Shown: positions 18,388 through 27,386 of the stretch, piece after piece
How positions within the stretch are numbered: the first letter of the stretch is position 1
How the letters are laid out: the number at the start of each line of letters is the position of its first letter
Notes under the pieces: generated by a model
Seen by the model: the letters and a program-made list of their open reading frames with translations, nothing else
Told to the model about the DNA's origin: nothing
The model's database searches: none
Translations under genes and position numbers: made by a program
DNA from: a virus
Reading direction: 5' to 3' (one strand)
Length of the DNA stretch: 64,000 bases
IMG/VR virus record: IMGVR_UViG_3300003177_000005
Location: 1-64,000 of that record

Positions 18388-20610
18388 ATGGCAGAGAGAT
18401 CAATACTTTATGATAAATTAAAATTGAATACAGAAACAGGTAATCATAACACTAAAAATTTAAGTTATGATGCTAAAGATAATATAGATGATAAATCTTG
18501 GGTTATAACAAGAATGTTAACACCTAATGGTGATCTAAATCCGACTGTTGCACGGAATAGATTCTATAACAATGCAATGAAAAAAATAGTTGACACATCT
18601 ATTGGTGGTCATATAGCTTTAAATCCTAGACCACAGTTTTGTCGTTACGCTGATCCCAGAGAGAAAGGTAGACTAGAATCAAGAGGAGAAGTAAGTCCTA
18701 GTAATGATACTCCTGGTTTAGGTATGGGTGAGTTTTATTCTAGAGCTTTTGATGATAACGCCCAACTACTTTTTTTACAGATGGGACTACCTGAATTTAC
18801 ATCTTTTATTAGCTGGTTAAAAAGAGCTGTATCAAGAGCTGAAGTCATAGTAGCACATAAAGGTTACTTACCTATGTCTTATAAGATAGGTAGAGTTATT
18901 GGTTCTTTAGGTGCTATAGCCTTTTTTGGTTTTGGTCGGTTCTTAGTTTTCTCGGCTTTACAATTTGGTATTAAATTCTTTGTAGGTAACGAAACAAATA
19001 AATACTATAAATTAAGACCAGAGATGGCACAGTTTTGGGGTAAAGCAAATGTTATATTAAATCAGATAGCTATTGAAAAAGGATTTACACCTTACTCTAT
19101 GGAAAAGAATCCTAATAAGAAGATAGGAGCTGCTTTAAGACCTGATAAAGATTTATTAGGATATATGAAAGAAGCTATGCCAGATATCATATCAGATGAA
19201 GGTAGAGTTGATATATATGCGATAGCTACTAGGTCACAAATATTAGCTAATGAAGTTATGAAATCTGAATATGAAAAATATGGTAATATAGATGGTAACA
19301 TAGATGATGTTCTAGGTTATACTAATATAAAATATAAAAAAGAGAAAGGACCATCTTTTCAAGATTGGTTTGAAAAATTAATACTTGGTGTTGATAACAA
19401 CGCTAGTAAGAAAAAAGAGACTGCTAAACCATTAGGTGTTGATGCAACTAGCGGATTGGGTGGTAGTCTGGGTGGTATAGGTTCTGCTATTGAAGGTATT
19501 ACAAGTACAGTCGCAAGTGTAACTGGTGCCATAAGTGATGTAAAAGCAGGTTTTGATGCTGTTCAAGATAGTACTAAATCTACTGATAGTAAAGATCCAA
19601 ATGAAGACCCTACTAATATACCTGATAGTGAGGGTAAATATTTAGCTAAAGCTGATGAAATAACAAGTACTTATATTGAACGGTTAAAGAAATATTTTAG
19701 ATCAACAGTACACGGTGGCGGTGGTTATTTAGCACTGCAAGTTGATTTAATAAAAGAGAGTAGTATAACTTTTAGTAATGAAGTTGGTAATATACCATTA
19801 GAATATAAACTAAATCAAATAGGTGGAGCTGCTTTAGATGCTCGATTCTCTTTATCCGATGGTAATATATTTGGTAATATGGTTAAGAGTGTTACTGACA
19901 CTATAGGTGAAACATTAAGTGGTGGTTTAGAAAGTATGACTTTTGGTTTAAGTAATATAGTTTATGCATTATTTGGTGGTGGTTATACTGAAATGGGTAA
20001 GATGTGGAAAAACAGTAGCGTTACATTTCCTCAATATACTTTTAGGATAGATTTGACTATGCCTTTTAACGAACCATTAGCAACGCTTTTATACCAAGAT
20101 AGTGTTATTGCAACTATATTAGCGGCGACTCTACCAACAGCTACTGGTAAAGCTACATTTACATCACCTATGTTAAGTTCTGCTTTCCTAAAAGGTCACC
20201 TTAATGGAACTAAAGGTATGATAACTAGTTTTACAATTAAACGAGGGGATTCTAATATAGGTTGGAATAGTGATAGACAAGCTCTTTCAACTGTATTAGA
20301 ATTTACTTATACCGACTTTACAGAACATTTAGCTGCTCCTGTTGTTATGAACGCTTTTGATATAGCTATAAATGATGAAGATAGTTTATCTAACTTCATA
20401 AGTACATTAGCTGGTAGATCTCTACACGAGAATAGATTTATATATCCAAAACTTATAATGAAATACTATAAAGCTAAGTATGGTGTTCAAGCAATGTTCT
20501 CACCTGCTTATCATAGTATGGCTCTATTTAATACCGTTGCTGTACCATTCCAAGCTGTTTTAGATTCTAACAATGTAGCGTATACAAATAACAGCCACAA
20601 GAACTATTAA
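18388..20610 (+). CDS. Large virion structural protein with central hydrophobic segment
   Basis: The 740-residue protein was not recognised as an enzyme. Residues about 165-200 form a hydrophobic stretch containing GRVIGSLGAIAFFGFGR. Residues about 350-400 are a low-complexity Gly/Ser/Ala/Thr linker, and a Gly-Gly-Gly-rich turn follows near residue 445. The segment FYSRAFDDNAQLLFLQMGLP near residue 112 looks conserved. Size, composition and its place between protease and tail genes point to a virion component. It starts behind AAGGA and ends at a bidirectional terminator. Confidence 0.65.
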   Translation: MAERSILYDKLKLNTETGNHNTKNLSYDAKDNIDDKSWVITRMLTPNGDLNPTVARNRFYNNAMKKIVDTSIGGHIALNPRPQFCRYADPREKGRLESRGEVSPSNDTPGLGMGEFYSRAFDDNAQLLFLQMGLPEFTSFISWLKRAVSRAEVIVAHKGYLPMSYKIGRVIGSLGAIAFFGFGRFLVFSALQFGIKFFVGNETNKYYKLRPEMAQFWGKANVILNQIAIEKGFTPYSMEKNPNKKIGAALRPDKDLLGYMKEAMPDIISDEGRVDIYAIATRSQILANEVMKSEYEKYGNIDGNIDDVLGYTNIKYKKEKGPSFQDWFEKLILGVDNNASKKKETAKPLGVDATSGLGGSLGGIGSAIEGITSTVASVTGAISDVKAGFDAVQDSTKSTDSKDPNEDPTNIPDSEGKYLAKADEITSTYIERLKKYFRSTVHGGGGYLALQVDLIKESSITFSNEVGNIPLEYKLNQIGGAALDARFSLSDGNIFGNMVKSVTDTIGETLSGGLESMTFGLSNIVYALFGGGYTEMGKMWKNSSVTFPQYTFRIDLTMPFNEPLATLLYQDSVIATILAATLPTATGKATFTSPMLSSAFLKGHLNGTKGMITSFTIKRGDSNIGWNSDRQALSTVLEFTYTDFTEHLAAPVVMNAFDIAINDEDSLSNFISTLAGRSLHENRFIYPKLIMKYYKAKYGVQAMFSPAYHSMALFNTVAVPFQAVLDSNNVAYTNNSHKNY

Positions 20611-20623
20611 ACAATTAATTATG

Positions 20624-20656
20624 TACTTAGTAAGGAGATAATCTCCTTACCAAGTA
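20624..20656. terminator. Bidirectional terminator between convergent genes
   Basis: TACTTAGTAAGGAGAT and ATCTCCTTACCAAGTA form a long stem with one mismatch, placed exactly between the ends of a plus and a minus gene. Confidence 0.8.
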
Positions 20657-21550
20657 TTAAACAGTATACAATAACCCATTATCTATGTCAGGTGCTTTAA
20701 ATGTATCTTCTTCAATAACTTGTTGCTTTCCTACTTTAACAAATTTTTCAAATACTTTTTTACTTTCACCTTTAAGTTTATATATTGGTTTCTCTTTATT
20801 TTTATCCATCTTACTCATTATACCTAATAAAGTATTATACCCATCTAAACTAATTTCCGCTTTACTATTATCTAAAAACTTAACTAAACTATTTTTAGGA
20901 TCTCTATCATAACGGCTTATTAAAGGGAATACTTCTTTTTCGTCTAATTGTTTTAATGTCTTAATGGGTTTTTTACTTTTACCTTTTCTTAATAAAGTAG
21001 GAGCTTGTTTAGCAATCTCTGTTTTCTTAAAACTCTTACCGAAAATAGTTTCTGCTGTATTAAAAGCATCAATATCACCAGAACATATTAAACCCAGTAA
21101 AATAGATGTTACTGCAAATTGTTCAACATTAGGTAACTCTATACCATATTGTTTATTAAAATCACTACTTAGATTTAAACAATCATTAACAAAAGTTTTT
21201 AACCATTTAACTTTATCCCATAGATTTATACCAAATAAACCTAAAGCAGCTGATAATAAATTGAATATCATTTCAGCTATTTTTTTCAATCCTAACTCAT
21301 CCAACCAAGCACTAAAATCAAATAGCTGTTTTAACTGGGCTAGAATTGATGAGATAAGGTTCTTAAACTTTGTTAGTAGTCTATCTATCATTCCTTTAAT
21401 ATCTGGCATTTTACCCTGTTTAACATAGTTCTTTGCCTCTTCTAATTCTGTAAAGAATCCTAGAGTAAAATCTTTATTCCCTATCTTCTTTAAATCTTGG
21501 AAATTTGGTTTATTTCCTTTACCTGTACCTTTACCACCAACGACTGCCAT
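20657..21550 (-). CDS. Unknown probable virion protein
   Basis: The 297-residue protein starts with a Gly/Lys-rich segment (VVGGKGTGKGNKPN). It then has an amphipathic or hydrophobic helical region (about residues 55-115) with LLSAALGLFGINLW, and a more polar C-terminal half. No catalytic motif was seen; the GKGTGKG run is not a proper P-loop. SD is AAAAGGA before the ATG at 21550. It lies among minus-strand tail and packaging genes, so a virion role is likely by context. Confidence 0.6.
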   Translation of the reverse strand: MAVVGGKGTGKGNKPNFQDLKKIGNKDFTLGFFTELEEAKNYVKQGKMPDIKGMIDRLLTKFKNLISSILAQLKQLFDFSAWLDELGLKKIAEMIFNLLSAALGLFGINLWDKVKWLKTFVNDCLNLSSDFNKQYGIELPNVEQFAVTSILLGLICSGDIDAFNTAETIFGKSFKKTEIAKQAPTLLRKGKSKKPIKTLKQLDEKEVFPLISRYDRDPKNSLVKFLDNSKAEISLDGYNTLLGIMSKMDKNKEKPIYKLKGESKKVFEKFVKVGKQQVIEEDTFKAPDIDNGLLYTV

Positions 21551-21654
21551 TCGTAAATCCTTTTAGTCTTAATTCTTCATTAAAATCATATTTTATTTAT
21601 CTCTATATTATTTAGTTGCCTAGTATATATTAAATTTTAAATCAGGAGTTAAAA

Positions 21655-22020
21655 ATGTCAGGAGTTAAAAAATCTCTATTCGTAGAGAAAGACTTTCAAG
21701 TTGAAGAGACAGATAATAACATTACTATTACTGTTAGTAAAGAACATTTTGAAAAAGCTGCACCTAAAGGTACAAGAGAAGCACTAGACTTTGTTAAGAA
21801 ATATGGTCAAGACTTTGTTAATGAAACTGCAAAACTTTATGAAGGTAAAGAAGAAAAGGAGTTATATGGTCAGTGTCATTTAGGGTATGAAGATGATGAT
21901 GTATTAGAAATTCAAACTATTAAAGATGAAGATAAAATCATTGTTGGTACACAGACTACACCAACATATATGACCTATGACCTTGGTCTTTTCTATAAAG
22001 AAGAAGATAAAGAAAAATAA
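21655..22020 (+). CDS. Small acidic protein of unknown function
   Basis: The 121-residue acidic protein has a predicted alpha/beta pattern and no cysteine cluster, signal peptide or membrane segment. SD is AGGAG. It stands alone between convergent and divergent virion genes and ends at a 15-bp terminator. Upstream (21600-21640) is an AT-rich block with CTATATTATTTAG, a possible diverged promoter without the clear TAGTGA hairpin. Confidence 0.65.
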   Translation: MSGVKKSLFVEKDFQVEETDNNITITVSKEHFEKAAPKGTREALDFVKKYGQDFVNETAKLYEGKEEKELYGQCHLGYEDDDVLEIQTIKDEDKIIVGTQTTPTYMTYDLGLFYKEEDKEK

Positions 22021-22035
22021 GAACCAATATTAACT

Positions 22036-22069
22036 ACAGTACTATATGTCTTACGACATATAGTACTGT
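22036..22069. terminator. Bidirectional 15-bp terminator
   Basis: ACAGTACTATATGTC and GACATATAGTACTGT pair perfectly around TTAC between the ends of the 22020 (plus) and 22099 (minus) genes. Confidence 0.85.
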
Positions 22070-22098
22070 TAAAGAATATCTAACTTATCTTTTTTTTA

Positions 22099-23004
22099 TT
22101 AAACATTAGTACTTTCGTCAAAACCTCTTATGTCTTGTAGTTTTGCATCAACAGCTTCTTTAACTGTTGAACCAACAGCTATGTTATCATAGAATGGATC
22201 TGTACCAATCACTAACATGTTGTCTAACATAAGTTGTCCTAATTCAAAGACACCATTTGAAACTGAAGTAATACTTGTCCAAGGTATAGTATTTTCTTTA
22301 ATCTCTGCTGAACCACTAATATCTTTTTTAGAAGTAATCTCTGGAGTTTGTTTAGGTTTCATATTGAAACTTAAATATGCTCTTTCAACATATCTTCTAG
22401 AAGTATCAGGTTCTATAAATAGAATTGTACAACTATTTAAGAAATCAAAATATATCTCTTTAACATCTCTAGGACCAGCTAAAACGGTTGTAAGTAATGG
22501 TGATTGTGTAACGTCATCTCTTACTAAATATCTTAGCCATATTTCGAATGTTCTTTCAAATGGTCTACCAGCAGGTTCAACAGCAGTAGTTGAAATCTCT
22601 GATTGCTCTCTAGTAGACTTTACAGCTACTTGATATTTTTGGCCACTTCTACCAATTGCATGTTCTGCATACTCGATAGTCATAGTAGCTTTTAAACCAT
22701 CAATTTTAGAAACTCTATCTTCCCAATAAGACTTAAGTATTCTTTTAAGTAAATCTCCATTAGGTAGTAAATCAAATCCTTTTGGATATTCTAAAATTAT
22801 AGGTATAACGTCTTCTTGTACATACGGCTTTTCACTTATCCATTCAGCAGCGCCATCTAACATACCTAATCTAGGGGACCAACCTTGTGAACCACCATAC
22901 TTAGGATTTATAATAGGAGATTGTGAATCACCTATTAACGCTGGTATTTGTTCTTGACGGTTACTAAAAGGACTAGTTACCGTTCCATAATCTACAGTAC
23001 TCAT
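22099..23004 (-). CDS. Tail tube protein (phiKZ gp30-like)
   Basis: The 301-residue protein directly follows the sheath gene with a TAATG stop/start overlap, the classic contractile-tail order. The body is beta-rich (for example RPFERTFEIWLRYLVRDD), as expected of a tube subunit. Early residues read PFSNRQEQIPALIGDSQSP. I assign it from position, size and composition; tube proteins rarely carry a diagnostic motif. It would form the inner tube through which DNA and the virion RNAP pass. Confidence 0.7.
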   Translation of the reverse strand: MSTVDYGTVTSPFSNRQEQIPALIGDSQSPIINPKYGGSQGWSPRLGMLDGAAEWISEKPYVQEDVIPIILEYPKGFDLLPNGDLLKRILKSYWEDRVSKIDGLKATMTIEYAEHAIGRSGQKYQVAVKSTREQSEISTTAVEPAGRPFERTFEIWLRYLVRDDVTQSPLLTTVLAGPRDVKEIYFDFLNSCTILFIEPDTSRRYVERAYLSFNMKPKQTPEITSKKDISGSAEIKENTIPWTSITSVSNGVFELGQLMLDNMLVIGTDPFYDNIAVGSTVKEAVDAKLQDIRGFDESTNV

Positions 23005-25115
23005 TACTTAACTCCTTTATTTGCTAAACGCTCTACATCGATGATACCATTAGCAACTGTTAATTGGCTATTACCATATAGTGTATAATGTATAGTCCAA
23101 CTAAAACCTAAAGTATTATCAACATCAGTAAATTCAATCTTAACATCTGCACTTACTTTATTATCAAAATAACTATCACTAATTCTAGCTTTAATCCAAT
23201 TCTCAACATCAGACTTAAATACTTTTTGAGGATCATCAGAACCCGCAAAGTATAACCAAGATTCAAATCCAACTCTTACTAAGTGAGTAATTGCAAAGAT
23301 AACTCTAGGATTTGAAAGTACGCTTGTACTATCTGCGTATGTACTTCTGAATGATGGGAATAAGAAACTTGTTCTATCTGAATTATAAGGCCAGATTATT
23401 CCATCTTTATATAATTTATCATAAAGAGGTTCTGGTATAAACTTAGGTTCAACAATTTCAACAGTGTCAACTGCATTAGCACCTTTACTAAAGAAATCAG
23501 CTGTTGTTTTCCATCCATGTTTGTTACCAAAGTAGTTGGCAAACTTACTAGCAACATCATATGAACTAGGTACATAACCATTATAGTTTACACCGATAGG
23601 TTTACTTTGACCAAGTACAATAAAACCTCTAGCAAATGGAGTGTTCCACTCTTGTGATTCAGGTGTAAGAGCCATTTTAGCCATAATAGCTTTAGCTATA
23701 GGTAATTGTTCTTGCCAAGTCGCATTAGGTTTAGTAACTTCCCATGTTGATAAAACTACAGATGTGTTTTTTCTTAGAGCAGTATAGTTAATCATAGATA
23801 ACTTAACTTCTAAATCAACACCTGGATCATACATAATTGTATCAGGGTTAAGAGCTAAACTTTGTTTCTTACTATAAGGGTCTAAATAATCTTCCATTTC
23901 AGATTTAAATAATGTCTGATAATTATCCCAAGTAACTGTACCATCTTGACCGCCTTCTAAATAGATAGGAGTTTTTAAAGATAGTCTAACTTCTTGAACA
24001 TCTGTTACAGGAGTTTTATCAAACTCTACAGTATAATAAGGAACTCTTGATGTTGAAGTAAAGTTTAATACATTAACTAAACCTTTATCTTTCTCTTTAA
24101 CTGCTTCCTCTGATGTCTCGATGAAATCCATCCAACCAGCAACAATTTTAGTATCACCTTCAACTGTTGTAACAACACGTTCTAATTGTGCAGCTTCTTT
24201 TTCAATAATCATTGTTTGAACTTGCTCTAACATATTTTGATGTACATTTATACCACCAAAGTCAGGATATCTGAAACCAGGACCTTCTTCTTTACTATAA
24301 TAAGTTGGAACAAATTGTTCTTGAATACTTTTATTCTCTTGTGATAGTGGGTCTACTGCATCTTCTAAAGTAAACTTAGTCTTAATTAAACCAGTTAAAC
24401 TTTTAACAATTTTAGCAACACCATTATTACGATATACCATCGCATTATATGTTAATTTTCTAGTTGTTTCTAAGAACTCTCTATTTACAGAGTCATTATC
24501 AATAACTTCTAGAGCTATACCATTTTTATTATAATCACTACCCACTTCATCAGCAAATACTGTCATAATAGGATACATAGTTGATTTATTACCATCAGCA
24601 TCTTCCATTGTACCTGGTTTTGGTGAAGCATTATCGAAGTCGCTTGTTAAAACCTCTGTTATCATCTTTACCTTATAACCAGGAACTGTTTCAGTACCAT
24701 CTTGAATAGGATCACCATTTACATCTCTTTGAATTGAACCGTCATTATATCTTTTATAGACAGGGATGTCAGCAGCTAATAAATCGACATAAATTCTTTT
24801 ATTAGCAGGTACACCTGCATCAGTAGGTATTAATCTTTGTACGGTTACATCATTTCCAGCTTTACCGAAAATTTGTAATTGTAAGGTTGCACTATTAAAA
24901 TATGGGTTTTTTGGATCAAACGCATCTGTTCCAAATACTGATGATAAAACACTTAAACCACCTGCGAAATCTTCTCTTGGACCTTTATTCGCAAAGATAT
25001 AAACCTTTGGCGAGTGGTCTGAAAAGATAGGTCGTTCATGTTTTATAACAGCACCAGAGTTATCATTCACTCCATCATAGAGGAATCTTGCAGCGGCCGT
25101 TGCTATTGAACTCAT
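23004..25115 (-). CDS. Contractile tail sheath protein (phiKZ gp29-like)
   Basis: The 703-residue protein begins SSIATAAARFLYDG. It has an N-terminal DHSPKVYIFANKGPREDF segment and a C-terminal region (FRSTYADSTSVLSNPRV, then VRVGFESWLYFAGSDD) with the layout of phage sheath proteins, in which N- and C-terminal arms exchange strands between subunits. The length is close to the phiKZ sheath. The next gene is the tube, with overlapping stop and start. SD is AAAGGA. This shows that the phage is a myovirus. Confidence 0.85.
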   Translation of the reverse strand: MSSIATAAARFLYDGVNDNSGAVIKHERPIFSDHSPKVYIFANKGPREDFAGGLSVLSSVFGTDAFDPKNPYFNSATLQLQIFGKAGNDVTVQRLIPTDAGVPANKRIYVDLLAADIPVYKRYNDGSIQRDVNGDPIQDGTETVPGYKVKMITEVLTSDFDNASPKPGTMEDADGNKSTMYPIMTVFADEVGSDYNKNGIALEVIDNDSVNREFLETTRKLTYNAMVYRNNGVAKIVKSLTGLIKTKFTLEDAVDPLSQENKSIQEQFVPTYYSKEEGPGFRYPDFGGINVHQNMLEQVQTMIIEKEAAQLERVVTTVEGDTKIVAGWMDFIETSEEAVKEKDKGLVNVLNFTSTSRVPYYTVEFDKTPVTDVQEVRLSLKTPIYLEGGQDGTVTWDNYQTLFKSEMEDYLDPYSKKQSLALNPDTIMYDPGVDLEVKLSMINYTALRKNTSVVLSTWEVTKPNATWQEQLPIAKAIMAKMALTPESQEWNTPFARGFIVLGQSKPIGVNYNGYVPSSYDVASKFANYFGNKHGWKTTADFFSKGANAVDTVEIVEPKFIPEPLYDKLYKDGIIWPYNSDRTSFLFPSFRSTYADSTSVLSNPRVIFAITHLVRVGFESWLYFAGSDDPQKVFKSDVENWIKARISDSYFDNKVSADVKIEFTDVDNTLGFSWTIHYTLYGNSQLTVANGIIDVERLANKGVK

Positions 25116-25190
25116 AATTTTTCCTTTAATATTTAAATTTAAATTTCTTGAGTAGAATGAATCTACATCATTTAATGCGAAATTACATTT

Positions 25191-25222
25191 ACTATCTATC
25201 GCTATTTATAGCGATAGATAGT
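25191..25222 (-). terminator. Terminator between fibre-like gene and sheath
   Basis: ACTATCTATCGCTA pairs perfectly with TAGCGATAGATAGT (14 bp, loop TTTA). It overlaps the stop of the upstream minus gene, so the sheath operon is transcribed separately. Confidence 0.8.
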
Positions 25223-26965
25223 TGCATTTTCTAATTCAGTTGTTCGAAAAATTATATTATCAAAATTTCTAAAAAATACTTTACCAGTTGGTTGTGGGTC
25301 GGATTTACTAACTTTAATAAATAAATCTTTTATTGGATCATAAATCATATAGTTTACATCGTGATCATTAATAGGTATAAACGATATTTTCCCATCTCTT
25401 CGTCTATATGTGTATAAATCTTTATCCTTAAATTCTTCAAGAAAAGCCTTAGTTAAAATCCATTTATCTTCTTTAGTATCATAAAAATAACTACTTGTTT
25501 CTGAATTCCCACCTAGTGTTAATAATTTTCCATTACCAATATTAACTATAACTGTTGAGTCAGTATATCCATCAGGTCTAGGATCTTTTAATTCCCAAAC
25601 CCCTGTATCTACATTAACAACCATTAAAAACAAATTATTGTTATTGTTTATAACATTTGAATATAAACTCCGAGTAATAGGATCATAAGCTATATTAGTA
25701 AACCCATTAAAGAAAATAGATTTAAAGTCATCTAATGTTGTTTCCCATAATGTTCTAGCTAATGCAACCTCACCATGAACTGATAAACAATGTAAAACTG
25801 TTTTATTTTCAGCATTCTCGTAAACCATTACTATCCGATTTTTATCTATATTTAAAATTTTTACATCGCTTGTTACTGTTTTATTAAAATCTGTTTCAAC
25901 ACTTATTATTTCTTTAATAGTTGAATTTTTAAAATCAATTTTAACTTTAACTAATCGTGATTCACTATTAAGTACAAAAAAGTTATTAGCACTAACTGGT
26001 TCAAAAAAACCATTTAACATAGCCAATTTAGTTTTAATACCAAACTCATCCACCACATCTTTTTGACTTATTTCCTTATTAAAAACAAAACGTTCACGAG
26101 GTGTAACAGTCTCAATAGTGAACTCCTTTTTATAAATCCCATCTATTTCATCATCAACTTTTAAAAAAACGATGATTTTATAAATAGCATTATTATCTAA
26201 TGTTTTTGGTTCTAAGACTATAGTTTTATTAAGAATCTCTGATGAAGACTTTTTTAAAATAATTTTATCATTATTAAAATCTTTAAAATGGACTTTGAGT
26301 AACCGACCTTTACTAAATTCGATTTTGAAAATATTTTTCTTAGTTGGATCTAAAAATTTGTCTGTTTTTATTTTTAAACCATATTTATTTAAACTATATT
26401 CTTCACTAGCAAACTTTGAGGTAATCCCAACTTCAGATTTATGAGCTACTTCGACTCTTAAACTATCTATTCTAAGCCAGTCTAATTCAGACTTTAAAAC
26501 ATCTAAAGATGTTAAGTTCTCTTTATCCTCAATAGATGCCATTAATATTTTATTATTTTCGTCTCTTAAAATATAAGTCGTTGATTCATGTATATCGCCG
26601 CCCATTCTGGCTTTAGATGTTTTAATTTTAATAGAATCTTTTGTTTCATCGTCTATACCCTCTACTTCTATTAATGGTATATCTACAAAAAGTTCTGGTC
26701 TTAAATCTAATGTTAAAAGTTTCGAGGTATCTCTTAATTCATTTGGACCAATCCAATCCGTTACTGTATCAGTATAGTGTAACTTATACCAAATGTAATA
26801 AACTAAACCTGGTGGTATAATTAAATTTGATATATACGAATCTATCATAGTCGTTGAAGCATCAATGATTGGTGCAACTATTTTTTGTCCTTCAACATCA
26901 GAAGTGACTTTCCAACTAACTGCTACTATATTTTCATCTACATTTCCTAGTTTAAAAAGAGCCAT
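25202..26965 (-). CDS. Fibre- or decoration-like beta-rich protein, paralog A
   Basis: The 587-residue protein is beta-rich. Residues about 100-185 contain IHESTTYILRDENNK and KENLTSLDV, which align with KSTTYLVEDTNGH and EENLTSIKI in the divergently oriented gene at 27387, so the two are paralogs. The C-terminal half has Kelch-like repeats (GNGKLLTLGGNSETSSYFYD) suggesting a beta-propeller, a common ligand-binding module. A role as tail fibre, receptor-binding or surface protein is likely from composition and from its place next to the sheath. SD is AAAAGGAT. Confidence 0.7.
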   Translation of the reverse strand: MALFKLGNVDENIVAVSWKVTSDVEGQKIVAPIIDASTTMIDSYISNLIIPPGLVYYIWYKLHYTDTVTDWIGPNELRDTSKLLTLDLRPELFVDIPLIEVEGIDDETKDSIKIKTSKARMGGDIHESTTYILRDENNKILMASIEDKENLTSLDVLKSELDWLRIDSLRVEVAHKSEVGITSKFASEEYSLNKYGLKIKTDKFLDPTKKNIFKIEFSKGRLLKVHFKDFNNDKIILKKSSSEILNKTIVLEPKTLDNNAIYKIIVFLKVDDEIDGIYKKEFTIETVTPRERFVFNKEISQKDVVDEFGIKTKLAMLNGFFEPVSANNFFVLNSESRLVKVKIDFKNSTIKEIISVETDFNKTVTSDVKILNIDKNRIVMVYENAENKTVLHCLSVHGEVALARTLWETTLDDFKSIFFNGFTNIAYDPITRSLYSNVINNNNNLFLMVVNVDTGVWELKDPRPDGYTDSTVIVNIGNGKLLTLGGNSETSSYFYDTKEDKWILTKAFLEEFKDKDLYTYRRRDGKISFIPINDHDVNYMIYDPIKDLFIKVSKSDPQPTGKVFFRNFDNIIFRTTELENATIYRYK

Positions 26966-27062
26966 TTTTTTAATCCTTTTTTTATATTATTAATCATTCA
27001 ATATTATAAAAGTTAATTTCTAAAAACATTTATTGACTAATGATAAGAAGAAAAGGATTTTT

Positions 27063-27371
27063 ATGGCTTATTTTTACATTGATGATGTTCTAACTATTGG
27101 TGTTGATGGCAAACAAGCTGAAGCTAAATGGGAAGCCTCATTTGAACCTGATTTTACAAATATAATTCAAACCGTAAAAAGTACTGATAAATATTTAAAA
27201 TTTTGGGAGACTATGTTCCGTTTACCTAATGGAGATCCGTGGGATGGTACTGTACCTGTATATGTTAGGGTTTCAATTAGATACGGTAAAACCTGGTCAA
27301 AACCATATTACTTTGAACCTTGTTTACCATATCCAGATGGTTTACCATTTAAATGGTTAAATAAAATTTAA
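27063..27371 (+). CDS. Small beta-rich virion-like protein
   Basis: A protein of about 102 residues begins MAYFYIDDVLTIGVDG. The ATG at 27063 is preferred over an upstream frame extension because AAAAGGA lies 6 nt before it. It is rich in aromatic residues (Trp, Tyr, Phe) and resembles a single beta-sandwich domain. The N-terminal region of both large paralogs has a similar aromatic pattern, so it may be a third, minimal member. It precedes the larger paralog by 15 nt in one operon. Confidence 0.65.
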   Translation: MAYFYIDDVLTIGVDGKQAEAKWEASFEPDFTNIIQTVKSTDKYLKFWETMFRLPNGDPWDGTVPVYVRVSIRYGKTWSKPYYFEPCLPYPDGLPFKWLNKI

Positions 27372-27386
27372 ATTAAAAGGAAAAAA

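Noticed and set aside
20657-21550. GGKGTGKGN near the N-terminus as a P-loop
   Set aside because: Lacks the GxxxxGK[ST] spacing and the surrounding strand; the protein looks structural.
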